This document shows, in pieces, positions 24,973-31,773 of a stretch of DNA of 34,529 nt (its first letter is position 1; each line of letters opens with the position of its first letter). The translations under genes and the position numbers were made by a program. Source of the stretch: a virus; IMG/VR virus record IMGVR_UViG_3300044808_000088, positions 1-34,529 of that record, one strand, 5' to 3'. The notes below the pieces were generated by a model. It had not been told where the DNA came from. It saw only the letters and a list, made by a program, of their open reading frames with translations, and made no database searches.

Positions 24973-25598
24973 TTATAAGGTTTTATATAAAACCTCTCAA
25001 TTCAAAACAAACTGTTTATGTACTTCTTTTCGCTTTTATTGCACTCTCGATAATTGTTTGGATATTACCCTATCGAGTTAATGCCCAACCAGAGGGAAAT
25101 GTGATGGTTTTTCCAGTCAAAGCTGGATTCGAGCCATTAAATTACACGCTTTATGGACCTGAAAAAATTCCTCAAAAAGAAACTCAGAAAGAGCCTCAAA
25201 AATCTTCTTCAAGAGCAGTCGCTAAGAGACAAGTTGATGGGAAGAAAATTATTTCCTCGCCTAGCGGGACACAAGACGGACGGAATTACGGTAAAGGAGA
25301 AGTACAAGACCTTATCCGCAAATACTCACAACAGTATGGGATTTCCAGTGAAGCTCCATTATGTATCGCAAAGCACGAAAGCGGTTTCAATCCCAATGCA
25401 CGAAACAAGTCATCGTCAGCATCAGGCGTGTTCCAATACTTGTCGTCCACATGGGAAGCGACGGACGAAGGGTTACGAGGTAATTCGGTTTTCTCCGCTG
25501 AAGCGAATATAAAAGCAGCCGTAAAATATATGGGCGTTCATCGCTCAACAAAACCATGGGTAGCTTCCAAAAATTGCCCGCCCCTAACATTCCTTTAA
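24969..25598 (+). CDS. Endolysin: lytic transglycosylase with N-terminal signal/anchor
   Basis: The catalytic part (25310-25560) is a transglycosylase/lysozyme-like domain: CIAKHESGFNPNA, with the catalytic Glu in HES, then SASGVFQYLSSTW and KPWVASKNCP. It cuts the glycan strands of peptidoglycan. The first standard start is GTG at 25101, but the frame is open back to 24966 and encodes a clear signal or anchor (YVLLFAFIALSIIVWILP, then YRVNAQP), which should be translated. No ATG, GTG or TTG is available there. CTG at 24969, overlapping the previous stop, is given as the outer limit; ATT or ATA starts or a sequence error are alternatives. Confidence 0.8.
   Translation: MIIRFYIKPLNSKQTVYVLLFAFIALSIIVWILPYRVNAQPEGNVMVFPVKAGFEPLNYTLYGPEKIPQKETQKEPQKSSSRAVAKRQVDGKKIISSPSGTQDGRNYGKGEVQDLIRKYSQQYGISSEAPLCIAKHESGFNPNARNKSSSASGVFQYLSSTWEATDEGLRGNSVFSAEANIKAAVKYMGVHRSTKPWVASKNCPPLTFL
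24978..24995. repeat. Perfect 18-bp palindrome at the endolysin start
   Basis: AGGTTTTATATAAAACCT equals its own reverse complement. It lies six bases after the 47-aa ORF's stop codon and within the presumed N-terminal codons of the endolysin. It can form a hairpin in RNA or bind a dimeric protein. No T run follows, so termination is unlikely. Confidence 0.7.
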
Positions 25599-25709
25599 AT
25601 CAAGTTTGGGCTGCTGTTCGTCACCCAAACGGAGAGCCATTAGATATAGCAATTACTCAATATCCTTACTGGACTGTAGTTTCAATTTTAAGAATTAATC
25701 AAATAAACA

Positions 25710-25940
25710 ATGAACGATCTAACCGCTCGTTTGACGAGCCGTAAATTTTTAGTAGCAGTATTCGGTGTAATCACAATCGTGATACTGCCTCGACTCAGCA
25801 TTGAATTATCCGCACAAGAACTTACTGCATTTACCGTACTTCTTTCTGCCTTTATCGGTGTGGAAGGCGTAGCTGATGTAGTTACCCGTTTAACAAATAT
25901 TCCAAAAGTAGAAGAAACAGAACCCTCTAATGAGATGTAG
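25710..25940 (+). CDS. Phage holin-like protein
   Basis: 76 aa. LTSRKFLVAVFGVITIVILP at residues 8-27 and LTAFTVLLSAFIGVEGVADV at 38-57 are the two membrane helices. The N-terminal LTSRKF motif before the first helix is typical of a common phage holin type. The C-terminus is acidic. It would make pores or depolarise the membrane to release the endolysin. It follows the endolysin by 111 bases of no apparent coding content. Confidence 0.72.
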   Translation: MNDLTARLTSRKFLVAVFGVITIVILPRLSIELSAQELTAFTVLLSAFIGVEGVADVVTRLTNIPKVEETEPSNEM

Positions 25941-26061
25941 AAAATGCGGCAGAGAATGGCGCAATTATCAGCTTCTAATTGAGTGCTGTAAACAACCCAA
26001 ACCGAAATACTGCTCACGCTGTAATAAAGCTCACCGTTCAGGTGAAGCTCATTCAATTTAA
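25930..26061 (+). CDS. 43-aa zinc-ribbon protein (Com-like)
   Basis: MRCRKCGREWRNYQ... with two cysteine pairs, CRKC and YCSRC, plus a central ECC, in the spacing of small zinc ribbons such as Com-like translational regulators. It overlaps the end of the holin gene by 11 bases and is coupled to it. A regulatory, nucleic-acid-binding role is typical for the fold; here it is inference. Confidence 0.6.
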   Translation: MRCRKCGREWRNYQLLIECCKQPKPKYCSRCNKAHRSGEAHSI

Positions 26062-26081
26062 CAATCCTTTATAGATTGCAC

Positions 26082-26229
26082 CTCCACTTCTAACGGAGCC
26101 GTAAGGCTGTTCATTACGTTAGAGGCTGGAGCTTATCTCCTGCCCAATGTAAGGCGCGCATATCAGAAAGCAAGAGATAGGCTTTAGTCCAACGAGAGGC
26201 TAACACAGAGGGCTAAAGCCCTTTTTTAT
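26082..26229 (+). ncRNA. Structured RNA ending in an intrinsic terminator (attenuator, riboswitch-like element or sRNA)
   Basis: Nested helices CTCCA/TGGAG (26082-26086, 26127-26131) and TCTAACG/CGTTAGA (26089-26095, 26117-26123) enclose AGCC-GTAA-GGCT (26097-26108), a GNRA-capped hairpin. A second helix, GCTTATCTC/GAGATAGGC (26131-26139, 26174-26182), shares bases with the terminator stem GGCTTTAGTCC/GGGCTAAAGCC (26180-26190, 26210-26220), which is followed by a C and six T. The shared GGC could allow switching. It lies before the SD-bearing gene at 26265. Confidence 0.55.
26180..26229 (+). terminator. Strong intrinsic terminator after the lysis region
   Basis: An 11-bp stem GGCTTTAGTCC/GGGCTAAAGCC (one T-G pair) around a 19-base loop, directly followed by CTTTTTTATTT. 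It is the most convincing terminator in the window and separates the late/lysis genes from the zinc-finger/DUF932 genes, unless it acts as a regulated attenuator. Confidence 0.85.
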
Positions 26230-26264
26230 TTGAACATTCCCAAGACTTGAGGAGGTCTAATCAA

Positions 26265-26651
26265 ATGGCAGAAAATGGACGAAAAATCGTTTATTTAATT
26301 GTGGAACAAGGCGGAGACCGCAAACCGTTTTGGAAGTCCGCAGGCTTAGCTTATCCATGTCGAGACGGTTCTTTGAACCTCAAACTCGATATGTTCCCCA
26401 GTTTAACTTTCAATATCCGTGATCCGAAATCGCTCGGCGAACAGGACGAAACATTCACCGACGAAGACGACCGCAACTTCCCCTGCGACGATTGCAAGAC
26501 CGTTACCAACAACGATGAAGCTCACGCTTTATCTGGCGGCGGCGCTGTCTGTAATACCTGTTTCGAGAAGAAATACAAAGACTGTCAGGCTTGTGATATG
26601 GCTTTCCCAAAAGTCGTACCAAGTCAGCTCTGTCCCGAATGTTCGAGGTGA
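26265..26651 (+). CDS. 128-aa phage/plasmid protein with two zinc ribbons
   Basis: The ATG at 26265 follows a strong AGGAGG and is preferred to a TTG at 26247. The N-terminal 55 residues (KPFWKSAGLAYPCRDGSLNL, then KLDMFPSLTFNIRD) match a small protein type common on plasmids and phages. The C-terminal half has four CxxC pairs: CDDC, CNTC, CQAC and CPEC, enough for two zinc sites. First gene after the attenuator-like RNA. Function unknown, probably nucleic-acid related. Confidence 0.65.
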   Translation: MAENGRKIVYLIVEQGGDRKPFWKSAGLAYPCRDGSLNLKLDMFPSLTFNIRDPKSLGEQDETFTDEDDRNFPCDDCKTVTNNDEAHALSGGGAVCNTCFEKKYKDCQACDMAFPKVVPSQLCPECSR

Positions 26652-26653
26652 TT

Positions 26654-26869
26654 ATGAGTCATTCCAACCACTCCAGATTTTCCGATTTAAAACGACGCAG
26701 ACGAGAGGAGAAGCGCAATGTCCAGCAGACCAACCGACAGGCATCACATCATCCCCAGAGTTCGGTGCAGAGATTTAGGAATCAGCCCAAACTTCCAAGG
26801 GAACGTGGTCAAAGTCAGGACAACGAAACACCGAGCATGGCACACGCTATTCGGCTCTCAAACCCCTGA
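26654..26869 (+). CDS. Possible 71-aa basic protein overlapping the HNH-like gene
   Basis: MSHSNHSRFSDLKRRRREEK... A very basic, low-complexity sequence with AGGTG close before the ATG. Its last 152 bases overlap the next gene in another frame, where the other frame encodes a recognisable pattern. It may be translated only as a short coupling peptide or not at all. Confidence 0.25.
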   Translation: MSHSNHSRFSDLKRRRREEKRNVQQTNRQASHHPQSSVQRFRNQPKLPRERGQSQDNETPSMAHAIRLSNP

Positions 26870-26981
26870 AGAGGCAATCGAAACGATTAGACGAGAATGG
26901 ATGCTCTCCAAAGCTGGAGAAGCTGAATTTACTCGCTTAACTCGCAATATCGCATTACTCAAGCAAAGGAGAAGGCGATGA
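26718..26981 (+). CDS. HNH-like small phage/plasmid protein
   Basis: 87 aa with a GAGGAG SD. It shows DRHHIIPRVR at residues 7-16, then SPNFQGNVVKV and TTKHRAWHTLFGSQTPEEAI, the His-His, Asn, His order of degenerate HNH (treble-clef) proteins widely found on mobile elements. No CxxC zinc pairs are present. It may be a nuclease or only a DNA-binding relative. Ends in ATGA-type overlap with the next gene. Confidence 0.55.
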   Translation: MSSRPTDRHHIIPRVRCRDLGISPNFQGNVVKVRTTKHRAWHTLFGSQTPEEAIETIRREWMLSKAGEAEFTRLTRNIALLKQRRRR

Positions 26982-28159
26982 GATTCTGTAATTACTGCAA
27001 TAAGCGGATTCCCCAAGGCTATGACATGTGGTGGAATCAGAAACCCTATCACCCAGACTGCGCCATACAGGTAGCAATCACAGACACGCAGAAGGAGAAA
27101 AACATGGACTGTAAATATTGCACGACGCATATCCTTGCGACGACGCAAGTGATGTGGAAAGGCTATCCGTTCCACGAGGAGTGTTTAGTGAAAGCGATTC
27201 AGGAAGCCAACCAGCCGACTCGGGAAGAAATTCGAGAGTTAAACGAACACGAAGAATTTTTCCCTGAAGATGAAAACGATTTTGCTGATGACGAATTAGC
27301 ACAGCCGTTTGAATCACAACAGCCGGAATACGCCAACCAAGTGATTGACATCCCGATACCCGAAGGCGGCATTATCGTCGCTCCCAGAGCGATTATTCAC
27401 CCGCCTGAAGGCAACGGACAAATGGCTACAACGCCGAATGTCGGAACATTGATGGTCGGAACAAAAGGTTCTCGGTACATTACGAGAAGCGAACTGTTTG
27501 ACCTCGACACCCCACCGGCTACGCCAACTTGGCAACCAGTGGCACATCATGAATTCGTCCGTAAACTACTTGACGGTTTATGGGACAGACGATTGAGTGT
27601 TTTGGATGAAAAATACGCAGTTTCAGCCGATGGTTTTAAGCTTTACGGCTTAATCACGCTGTACGATGAATACGGCGGCGTAAATTACGCTGTGGGCTTG
27701 AGAAATTCAAACGATAAATCAACACGCCTCTCTTTGGCAGTCGGTTATGTCGTCAAAGTCTGCACCAACGGAATGGTTCACGGTGATTATCAGCCGCTTA
27801 CCGCCAAACATACGGCAAAGTTCAATCTTGACGATTCGCTTTGCATCGGGATTGACCGCATCAAGCGTTCATTCCTCGGACTTGCAGGTGCGATTGATAG
27901 AAAGCGCGAACTTCAACTTACCGAAGGACGCGCCCAAGAACTCGTTTACAAGGCGTTTCTGAAGTACAAACTTCCAATCAGCCTGTTAAATACGGTGCAT
28001 AAAGAACTCTTTATCGCACCGAGTTACGATGAGTTTAAAGACCTTAATCTTTGGTCACTCGAAAACGCTTGCACCACATCTTTCAAAAAACTTCAGCCAA
28101 CAAGTCAATTTGAAGCTACGGCGAAACTCGCCAAGTTCATTGACACCTGCTTAAATTAA
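26978..28159 (+). CDS. DUF932 phage/plasmid protein fused to tandem LIM-like zinc fingers
   Basis: 393 aa with a GGAG SD. Two fingers of the form CxxC-x17-HxxC are at residues 4-28 (CNYC ... HPDC) and 45-69 (CKYC ... HEEC). An acidic linker follows to about 180. The rest is the DUF932 domain, with DGFKLYGLITLYDEYGGVNY, AVGLRNSNDKSTRLSLAVGY and KVCTNGMVHGDY. DUF932 proteins are common on phages and plasmids, and their function is unknown. A second SD (AGGAG) precedes Met43 at 27103-27105, so a form with one finger may also be made. It ends before a bidirectional terminator. Confidence 0.78.
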   Translation: MRFCNYCNKRIPQGYDMWWNQKPYHPDCAIQVAITDTQKEKNMDCKYCTTHILATTQVMWKGYPFHEECLVKAIQEANQPTREEIRELNEHEEFFPEDENDFADDELAQPFESQQPEYANQVIDIPIPEGGIIVAPRAIIHPPEGNGQMATTPNVGTLMVGTKGSRYITRSELFDLDTPPATPTWQPVAHHEFVRKLLDGLWDRRLSVLDEKYAVSADGFKLYGLITLYDEYGGVNYAVGLRNSNDKSTRLSLAVGYVVKVCTNGMVHGDYQPLTAKHTAKFNLDDSLCIGIDRIKRSFLGLAGAIDRKRELQLTEGRAQELVYKAFLKYKLPISLLNTVHKELFIAPSYDEFKDLNLWSLENACTTSFKKLQPTSQFEATAKLAKFIDTCLN

Positions 28160-28188
28160 CTGCCAATTTCTCCGCTTCGCAATGAAGC

Positions 28189-28223
28189 AAAAACCACCGA
28201 ATTTATTTCAGTGGTTTCTTTTT
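28189..28223. terminator. Bidirectional terminator between convergent genes
   Basis: AAACCAC (28191-28197) pairs with GTGGTTT (28211-28217). T runs follow on both strands: CTTTTT on the + strand and TTTTT on the minus strand. It serves the DUF932 gene and the leftward gene that ends at 28222. Confidence 0.75.
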
Positions 28224-29124
28224 ACTTTATTGATGGATTATCCTCAAATAGATTTTTGTATAAAGTAATTCCAAGAAATACCTTCTGTTTTCTGAAAAAT
28301 TCCATTTCTTCTGGTGAATATTCACGTCTCATTTCTTGTTCACTCATTTTATTCAAAAAATTAGTTAATTCAGCAAAATTAACCATAAAATTTGTTTGCG
28401 CTACTGGAGTTAAAAAAGGCTTTATACTAAAAAACCCTGATTCCATCTTTTTAAGATTTTTTCGTGTATTCTCACCATCTCTATATGCTGCACTTTCAAA
28501 TGCTGACCCAAAACTATCCATTATTACAGAATATCCTTCTTGCCTTGGTTTAAATGATATTTCATAAAGCTTCATCATCCTTTGTTCTTGTATATTTTCA
28601 TATTGCCAGTATGAAGTAAGTATCACTGTAACCAGGGCTATGACTAATGACCCTATGGGAATGCCGACTTCCTTCCATTTTTTCCATTTTTGCTCGTTAG
28701 CTTCAATTTTATATTTTCTGGCTCTTTCAAGATGTTCTAATCCCCAATTGATAATATCGAGTGTAGATGGTGGAGAATCTAATTGAGGTCGGAACTGAGA
28801 ACGAAATACATCTTTAACCGTTAATGAATCAATTGCAGTTTTTCTGTCCTTTTCATCTGGAATATCTCTTATCCAGCTAGGAAGATAAACCCCCTTTAAC
28901 ATTTTTTGTTTCCACTTTAATAATTCAGACTCAGGACATTCTTTCCTAAAAAGTTCACCGTGTTTTCCTATTAACTTTTTCAGATCTAAAGTTTTGTCTG
29001 AACCTAATCTATGTTCTATTGAACGATAAAGCATTAAAGCAGCATCATCATTGCAAGCTAAAATCCAAATTGCAGATAGTAGCCCGAAATCATAATTATC
29101 ATCTTGTGAATTCTTGTTATTCAT
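28222..29124 (-). CDS. 300-aa membrane-anchored accessory protein
   Basis: N-terminal soluble domain (about 1-150) with DFGLLSAIWILACNDDAALM, EHRLGSDKTLDLKKLIGKHG, YLPSWIRDIPDE and VFRSQFRP. One membrane helix follows at about 158-178 (GSLVIALVTVILTSYWQ), then a helical C-terminal domain. It has its own extended -10 promoter and an SD (GGAG, 7 bases before ATG), unlike its leftward neighbours. Sensor-effector membrane proteins of this build are common among defence and superinfection genes, but no family is recognised. Confidence 0.65.
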   Translation of the reverse strand: MNNKNSQDDNYDFGLLSAIWILACNDDAALMLYRSIEHRLGSDKTLDLKKLIGKHGELFRKECPESELLKWKQKMLKGVYLPSWIRDIPDEKDRKTAIDSLTVKDVFRSQFRPQLDSPPSTLDIINWGLEHLERARKYKIEANEQKWKKWKEVGIPIGSLVIALVTVILTSYWQYENIQEQRMMKLYEISFKPRQEGYSVIMDSFGSAFESAAYRDGENTRKNLKKMESGFFSIKPFLTPVAQTNFMVNFAELTNFLNKMSEQEMRREYSPEEMEFFRKQKVFLGITLYKNLFEDNPSIK

Positions 29125-29147
29125 ACTAGCTCTCCAAAATAATCAGG

Positions 29148-29156
29148 ATTATAACA
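29148..29156 (-). promoter_or_regulatory. Extended -10 promoter for the 300-aa membrane protein
   Basis: Minus strand TGTTATAAT, a full extended -10, lies about 24 bases before the ATG at 29124. No convincing -35. It comes after the terminator of the neighbouring leftward gene, so the membrane protein is an independent transcription unit. Confidence 0.55.
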
Positions 29157-29164
29157 ATAAAATT

Positions 29165-29186
29165 AAAAACCGCCCTTTCGAGCGGC
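29165..29186 (-). terminator. Terminator of the 116-aa leftward gene
   Basis: CCGC (29170-29173) / GCGG (29182-29185) stem with an 8-base loop. On the minus strand it is followed by TTTTTAATTTTATT. It isolates the gene at 29230-29580 from the next leftward unit. Confidence 0.6.
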
Positions 29187-29229
29187 TTTGTTTACGAATA
29201 TTGTTGAAGGCTTTTGAATTCCAATATCA

Positions 29230-29580
29230 TCATCTCGTCATCTCATCATGGATTGACTCAAACCATCTTATTACATCATCTATATCATGTTGGGGATAAT
29301 TTGACTTAACCTTCCCGGTTGATAAATTACTTTCTTGTGTGTCTAAACAATGCGAATTGTTTTTTATTGCGTAAATGACAGCATTATAAAATGTTTTAGC
29401 TGAAGAAATATCTTCATATGAGAAAGTAATCATTCCCTCCCAAGTGGTGATTTTTACTACAAAATTATCTGTGTCTAGGATAAGTCTTGCCCCACTAAGG
29501 TTAATAGCGCGCGGATGTTTTAAATTTGAAATAATGAGCCACATAGGTATTGAGTGAAAGTCGGCATATTTATATATCAA
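29230..29580 (-). CDS. 116-aa hypothetical protein
   Basis: MIYKYADFHSIPMWLIISNL..., with beta-like FVVKITTWEGMITFSY and helical SAKTFYNAVIYAI. No membrane helix or known motif. The start is a TTG at 29580; an ATG at Met13 is an alternative. No SD. It has its own terminator and follows another terminated gene, so it may be a single-gene unit. Function unknown. Confidence 0.5.
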   Translation of the reverse strand: MIYKYADFHSIPMWLIISNLKHPRAINLSGARLILDTDNFVVKITTWEGMITFSYEDISSAKTFYNAVIYAIKNNSHCLDTQESNLSTGKVKSNYPQHDIDDVIRWFESIHDEMTR

Positions 29581-29614
29581 TTTCGGTTATGGGACAAGTA
29601 TTTTTTTGAGAATC

Positions 29615-29637
29615 AAAAACCGCTCAGTAGTGAGCGG
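29615..29637 (-). terminator. Terminator after the WDGH-type gene
   Basis: A perfect 7-bp stem CCGCTCA/TGAGCGG (29620-29626, 29631-29637) with a 4-base loop. On the minus strand TTTTTGATTC follows. It ends the leftward operon 31704-29645. Confidence 0.75.
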
Positions 29638-29644
29638 CTTTCTT

Positions 29645-30019
29645 TTAGATATTTTTTAATCTTTGAAGTACATCGTCTGAAGTATGATCATCAAACTCAG
29701 GTGCTTTTTCTAAGGTTTCCGCGAACGCTGTTTCTTCCCATCTAGAATCAGGCAGATGATAAGTCATTTGCTCACCTTCATGAAATCCAAGTCCGAGAAC
29801 AAACCACCCATCAAAACTCGAACCATCAGAATGCAGTTTACTGCGCCAAACATAGGCGATTCCTTCAACTTTAGGTAATTGATTTTCTTGTCTTCGTAAT
29901 ATTCGAGCCAAAGCGATAAATAAGCTGATTCGATGTTCGTATAGCTCGTCAAATGTGTGGTAGCAATCGGAGATTTGAATATTGTCTCCAGTAATTTTTA
30001 TAGTTTTTTCCATTAGCAT
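29645..30019 (-). CDS. Conserved phage protein, WDGH type
   Basis: 124 aa. It contains SDCYHTFDELYEHRISLFIA, VWRSKLHSDGSSFDGWFVLG, MTYHLPDSRWEETAFAETLE and KAPEFDDHTSDDVLQRL. This set of blocks recurs in a very widespread small phage protein of unknown function (WDGH-type by my recollection; here FDDH replaces WDGH). It is the last gene of the leftward block that includes the SSB-like protein, so a role in DNA metabolism is possible. No SD. Confidence 0.65.
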   Translation of the reverse strand: MLMEKTIKITGDNIQISDCYHTFDELYEHRISLFIALARILRRQENQLPKVEGIAYVWRSKLHSDGSSFDGWFVLGLGFHEGEQMTYHLPDSRWEETAFAETLEKAPEFDDHTSDDVLQRLKNI

Positions 30020-30027
30020 TTATTTAA

Positions 30028-30741
30028 TTAAAAAGGATCGTTAAGTCCATCAAACGGGTAAGTACCGCTTTCCATCTGAGCAGCAGTTTCGGCTATATCT
30101 GACGCTACCGGCTCATTTTGGCTATCTACAGCTTGATTTTGTGGTTTTAGCTTGTCTGCTGTGGCTTTCATTTTATCGTAGCCTGACATCGCATTTTGAG
30201 GCTCTGGGTCAGCATTTGAGGTTGAGGCAGGTTCAGTTTTAGGTTCAGAAGCAGGTTCATTATTGGCTTCAATCGGCTCTAATTGAACTTTTGCAGGTAA
30301 GACCTCGGTAATATTGTTATATGACTTCTCGCCTTTATCGGTTTTTGTAACGGTAACTCGCAGTTGTTTCCCGATCAGGTCATTGGTTTCATTGGCACTC
30401 CAATTAACTCCATTAGCATAAGTCATCGGCATACCGTTGATTGCAGATACAAATCGGTACATCCAAGAAGGCTTGAATTTGGAATCTTCTGGAGGAGTAG
30501 GCGGAACAGGGCGGATTGCTTTCCAAAGCTTACGCCCTCGATATTCCCCGTCATCTAAAATCGTGAATTCAAAATTAATAAAAGTTTCTTTTTCTTCGTC
30601 TGGAATATCAAAAGGTTTTCCGTAAGGAGGCATTAATTTTTCTGAAATATCGGTAACTTGAACTTGATAAACATCACCTGGAATTGCGTCATAAATTTTA
30701 CGTTCTGGGACTTCAAATTTGGTGTTTGGTGAGACTGGCAT
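30028..30741 (-). CDS. Single-stranded DNA-binding-like protein (DUF669/OB-fold type) with SSB-like tip
   Basis: 237 aa. The first 145 residues fit an OB-fold, DUF669-like phage protein: PGDVYQVQVTDISEK, FINFEFTILDDGEYRGRKLW and LIGKQLRVTVTKTDKG. A long disordered Pro/Glu/Ser/Asn linker follows. The chain ends YPFDGLNDPF, resembling the acidic, Phe-terminated SSB tip that recruits partners. It probably protects single-stranded DNA in phage replication or recombination. Leader CTCACATATATG has no SD. Confidence 0.65.
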   Translation of the reverse strand: MPVSPNTKFEVPERKIYDAIPGDVYQVQVTDISEKLMPPYGKPFDIPDEEKETFINFEFTILDDGEYRGRKLWKAIRPVPPTPPEDSKFKPSWMYRFVSAINGMPMTYANGVNWSANETNDLIGKQLRVTVTKTDKGEKSYNNITEVLPAKVQLEPIEANNEPASEPKTEPASTSNADPEPQNAMSGYDKMKATADKLKPQNQAVDSQNEPVASDIAETAAQMESGTYPFDGLNDPF

Positions 30742-30771
30742 ATATGTGAGGTTTTCTGCTCTATCCGAGCA

Positions 30772-31185
30772 TTAATTGTTTTTAATTTGCGTAGTAATAT
30801 CGGTGAATTTATTCCAGACATAACCACCTTCTTTTAAGTGGTCCAGAATGTGGATAATTCCTTTTGTTAAGTCTTCAACTTCATCAATATCAATAGGGTC
30901 GAATTTAAGCGTGATACTTGTGCTACTGGGAATAAAATCAATGTGCTTTAATACAGCATCTTCAAACCATTCTTCGTTATCCCAAATTGTATCTAGGATT
31001 GATTCCTCGCTTTTATCAAAAACTGTAATGCCATTATCGGAGCTGCCTCCTGTTGAATAATAGGTATTGCCACGAGAAATAGAATAATTACCGCCGTGTC
31101 CTCTGCCTCCTTTATATAAGACCCTACCTTTTTTAAGTTCACCAAAAGGTAAGTCTTTTAGTAAGCGTCTTTTATTGTTTTCCAT
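30772..31185 (-). CDS. 137-aa hypothetical phage protein
   Basis: MENNKRRLLKDLPFGELKKG... It has a Gly/Ser-rich patch (GGRGHGGNYSISRGNTYY) and an acidic C-terminal region (TLKFDPIDIDEVEDLTKGI). The KRRLLKDLPFG...NGNYS build occurs in phage early regions. It lies between the SSB-like gene and a coiled-coil gene in the leftward operon. Start CACAAATATG has no SD. Function unknown. Confidence 0.6.
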   Translation of the reverse strand: MENNKRRLLKDLPFGELKKGRVLYKGGRGHGGNYSISRGNTYYSTGGSSDNGITVFDKSEESILDTIWDNEEWFEDAVLKHIDFIPSSTSITLKFDPIDIDEVEDLTKGIIHILDHLKEGGYVWNKFTDITTQIKNN

Positions 31186-31227
31186 ATTTGTGAGATTTCT
31201 AGGGCTAACCGCCCTTTTAATTTATTA

Positions 31228-31548
31228 TTATCTAAATGAATTGGTCAGGATTTCATATCGGCGTTTGAGATTGGCTCGAAATGATGAGAGCTGCTTGATG
31301 CGAAACTCAATCTCTTGTTGTTTTTTATAGATTGGTTGTATTTCGAGATAGGCTTCTGCTTTGGCAACGCTTTTGTGGATTTCGATTAGCTCTAATTTCT
31401 TAGCAGCTACCTGCTGATCAACTTCTACCAGCTCTTCTTCTTTATCGTCCTTCCAAGAAGAGACATAGAAGATGAGTTCGTCAACTACTCTGTGGTCAAT
31501 CAATTTTTCCGGCTCTTTAATCCATTGAATGACTTCGTTGAATTCCAT
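31228..31548 (-). CDS. 106-aa coiled-coil protein
   Basis: MEFNEVIQWIKEPEKLIDHR..., then a long charged helix (EEELVEVDQQVAAKKLELIE) and QEIEFRIKQLSSFRANLKRR. Most of the protein should be coiled coil. Its ATG follows the stop codon of the previous gene directly (TAGATG), so translation is coupled. Function unknown. Confidence 0.6.
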   Translation of the reverse strand: MEFNEVIQWIKEPEKLIDHRVVDELIFYVSSWKDDKEEELVEVDQQVAAKKLELIEIHKSVAKAEAYLEIQPIYKKQQEIEFRIKQLSSFRANLKRRYEILTNSFR

Positions 31549-31704
31549 CTATTTTCTTTTTAATAATGAAGGATCATGGGCATTGAGAACGTCCCATAAA
31601 GTCGCTGATATTGAAGTCGGTAGCTTGTTCTTTTTCTCGTACTTTCTGACGAGCTTTACAAGCCTGACCCATAAGCGCAGCGATTGAAGTTTTTCGGCTG
31701 GCAT
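31549..31704 (-). CDS. 51-aa basic protein, first gene of the leftward block
   Basis: MPAEKLQSLRLWVRLVKLVR..., a very basic amphipathic N-terminal half followed by TSISATLWDVLNAHDPSLLK. It could bind nucleic acid or a host protein. Stop TAG abuts the next ATG. About 45 bases separate its start from the promoter at 31755-31782. Function unknown. Confidence 0.55.
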   Translation of the reverse strand: MPAEKLQSLRLWVRLVKLVRKYEKKNKLPTSISATLWDVLNAHDPSLLKRK

Positions 31705-31744
31705 AAGGTATGGTTTCTGCTCGTAAACAACGAGCGTTAATAAC

Positions 31745-31773
31745 TTGTGTTTAAATCATAACAAGCGTATAAG
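31745..31773 (+). promoter_or_regulatory. Rightward promoter for the secreted/membrane cassette
   Basis: TTGTGT (31745-31750), 17-base spacer, TATAAG (31768-31773), 36 bases before the ATG at 31809. It overlaps the leftward promoter face to face, so RNA polymerase on one would block the other. Confidence 0.5.

Noticed and set aside
25556-25744. A 62-codon + frame bridging the endolysin end and the holin start
   Set aside because: Considered as a frameshifted endolysin C-terminus, but the endolysin already ends in a normal transglycosylase closing pattern and this frame overlaps the holin gene.
25688-26056. A 122-codon minus-strand ORF opposite the holin and zinc-ribbon genes
   Set aside because: Antisense shadow; the + strand genes have motifs and proper coupling.
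26419-26778. A 119-codon + frame overlapping two zinc-finger/HNH genes
   Set aside because: The overlapping frames have clear motifs and SD sites; this one has neither.
31186-31227. GGGC/GCCC hairpin followed by TTTTAATTTATT as a rightward terminator
   Set aside because: It lies within a leftward operon with no rightward gene ending nearby, and the minus-strand side has no T run.
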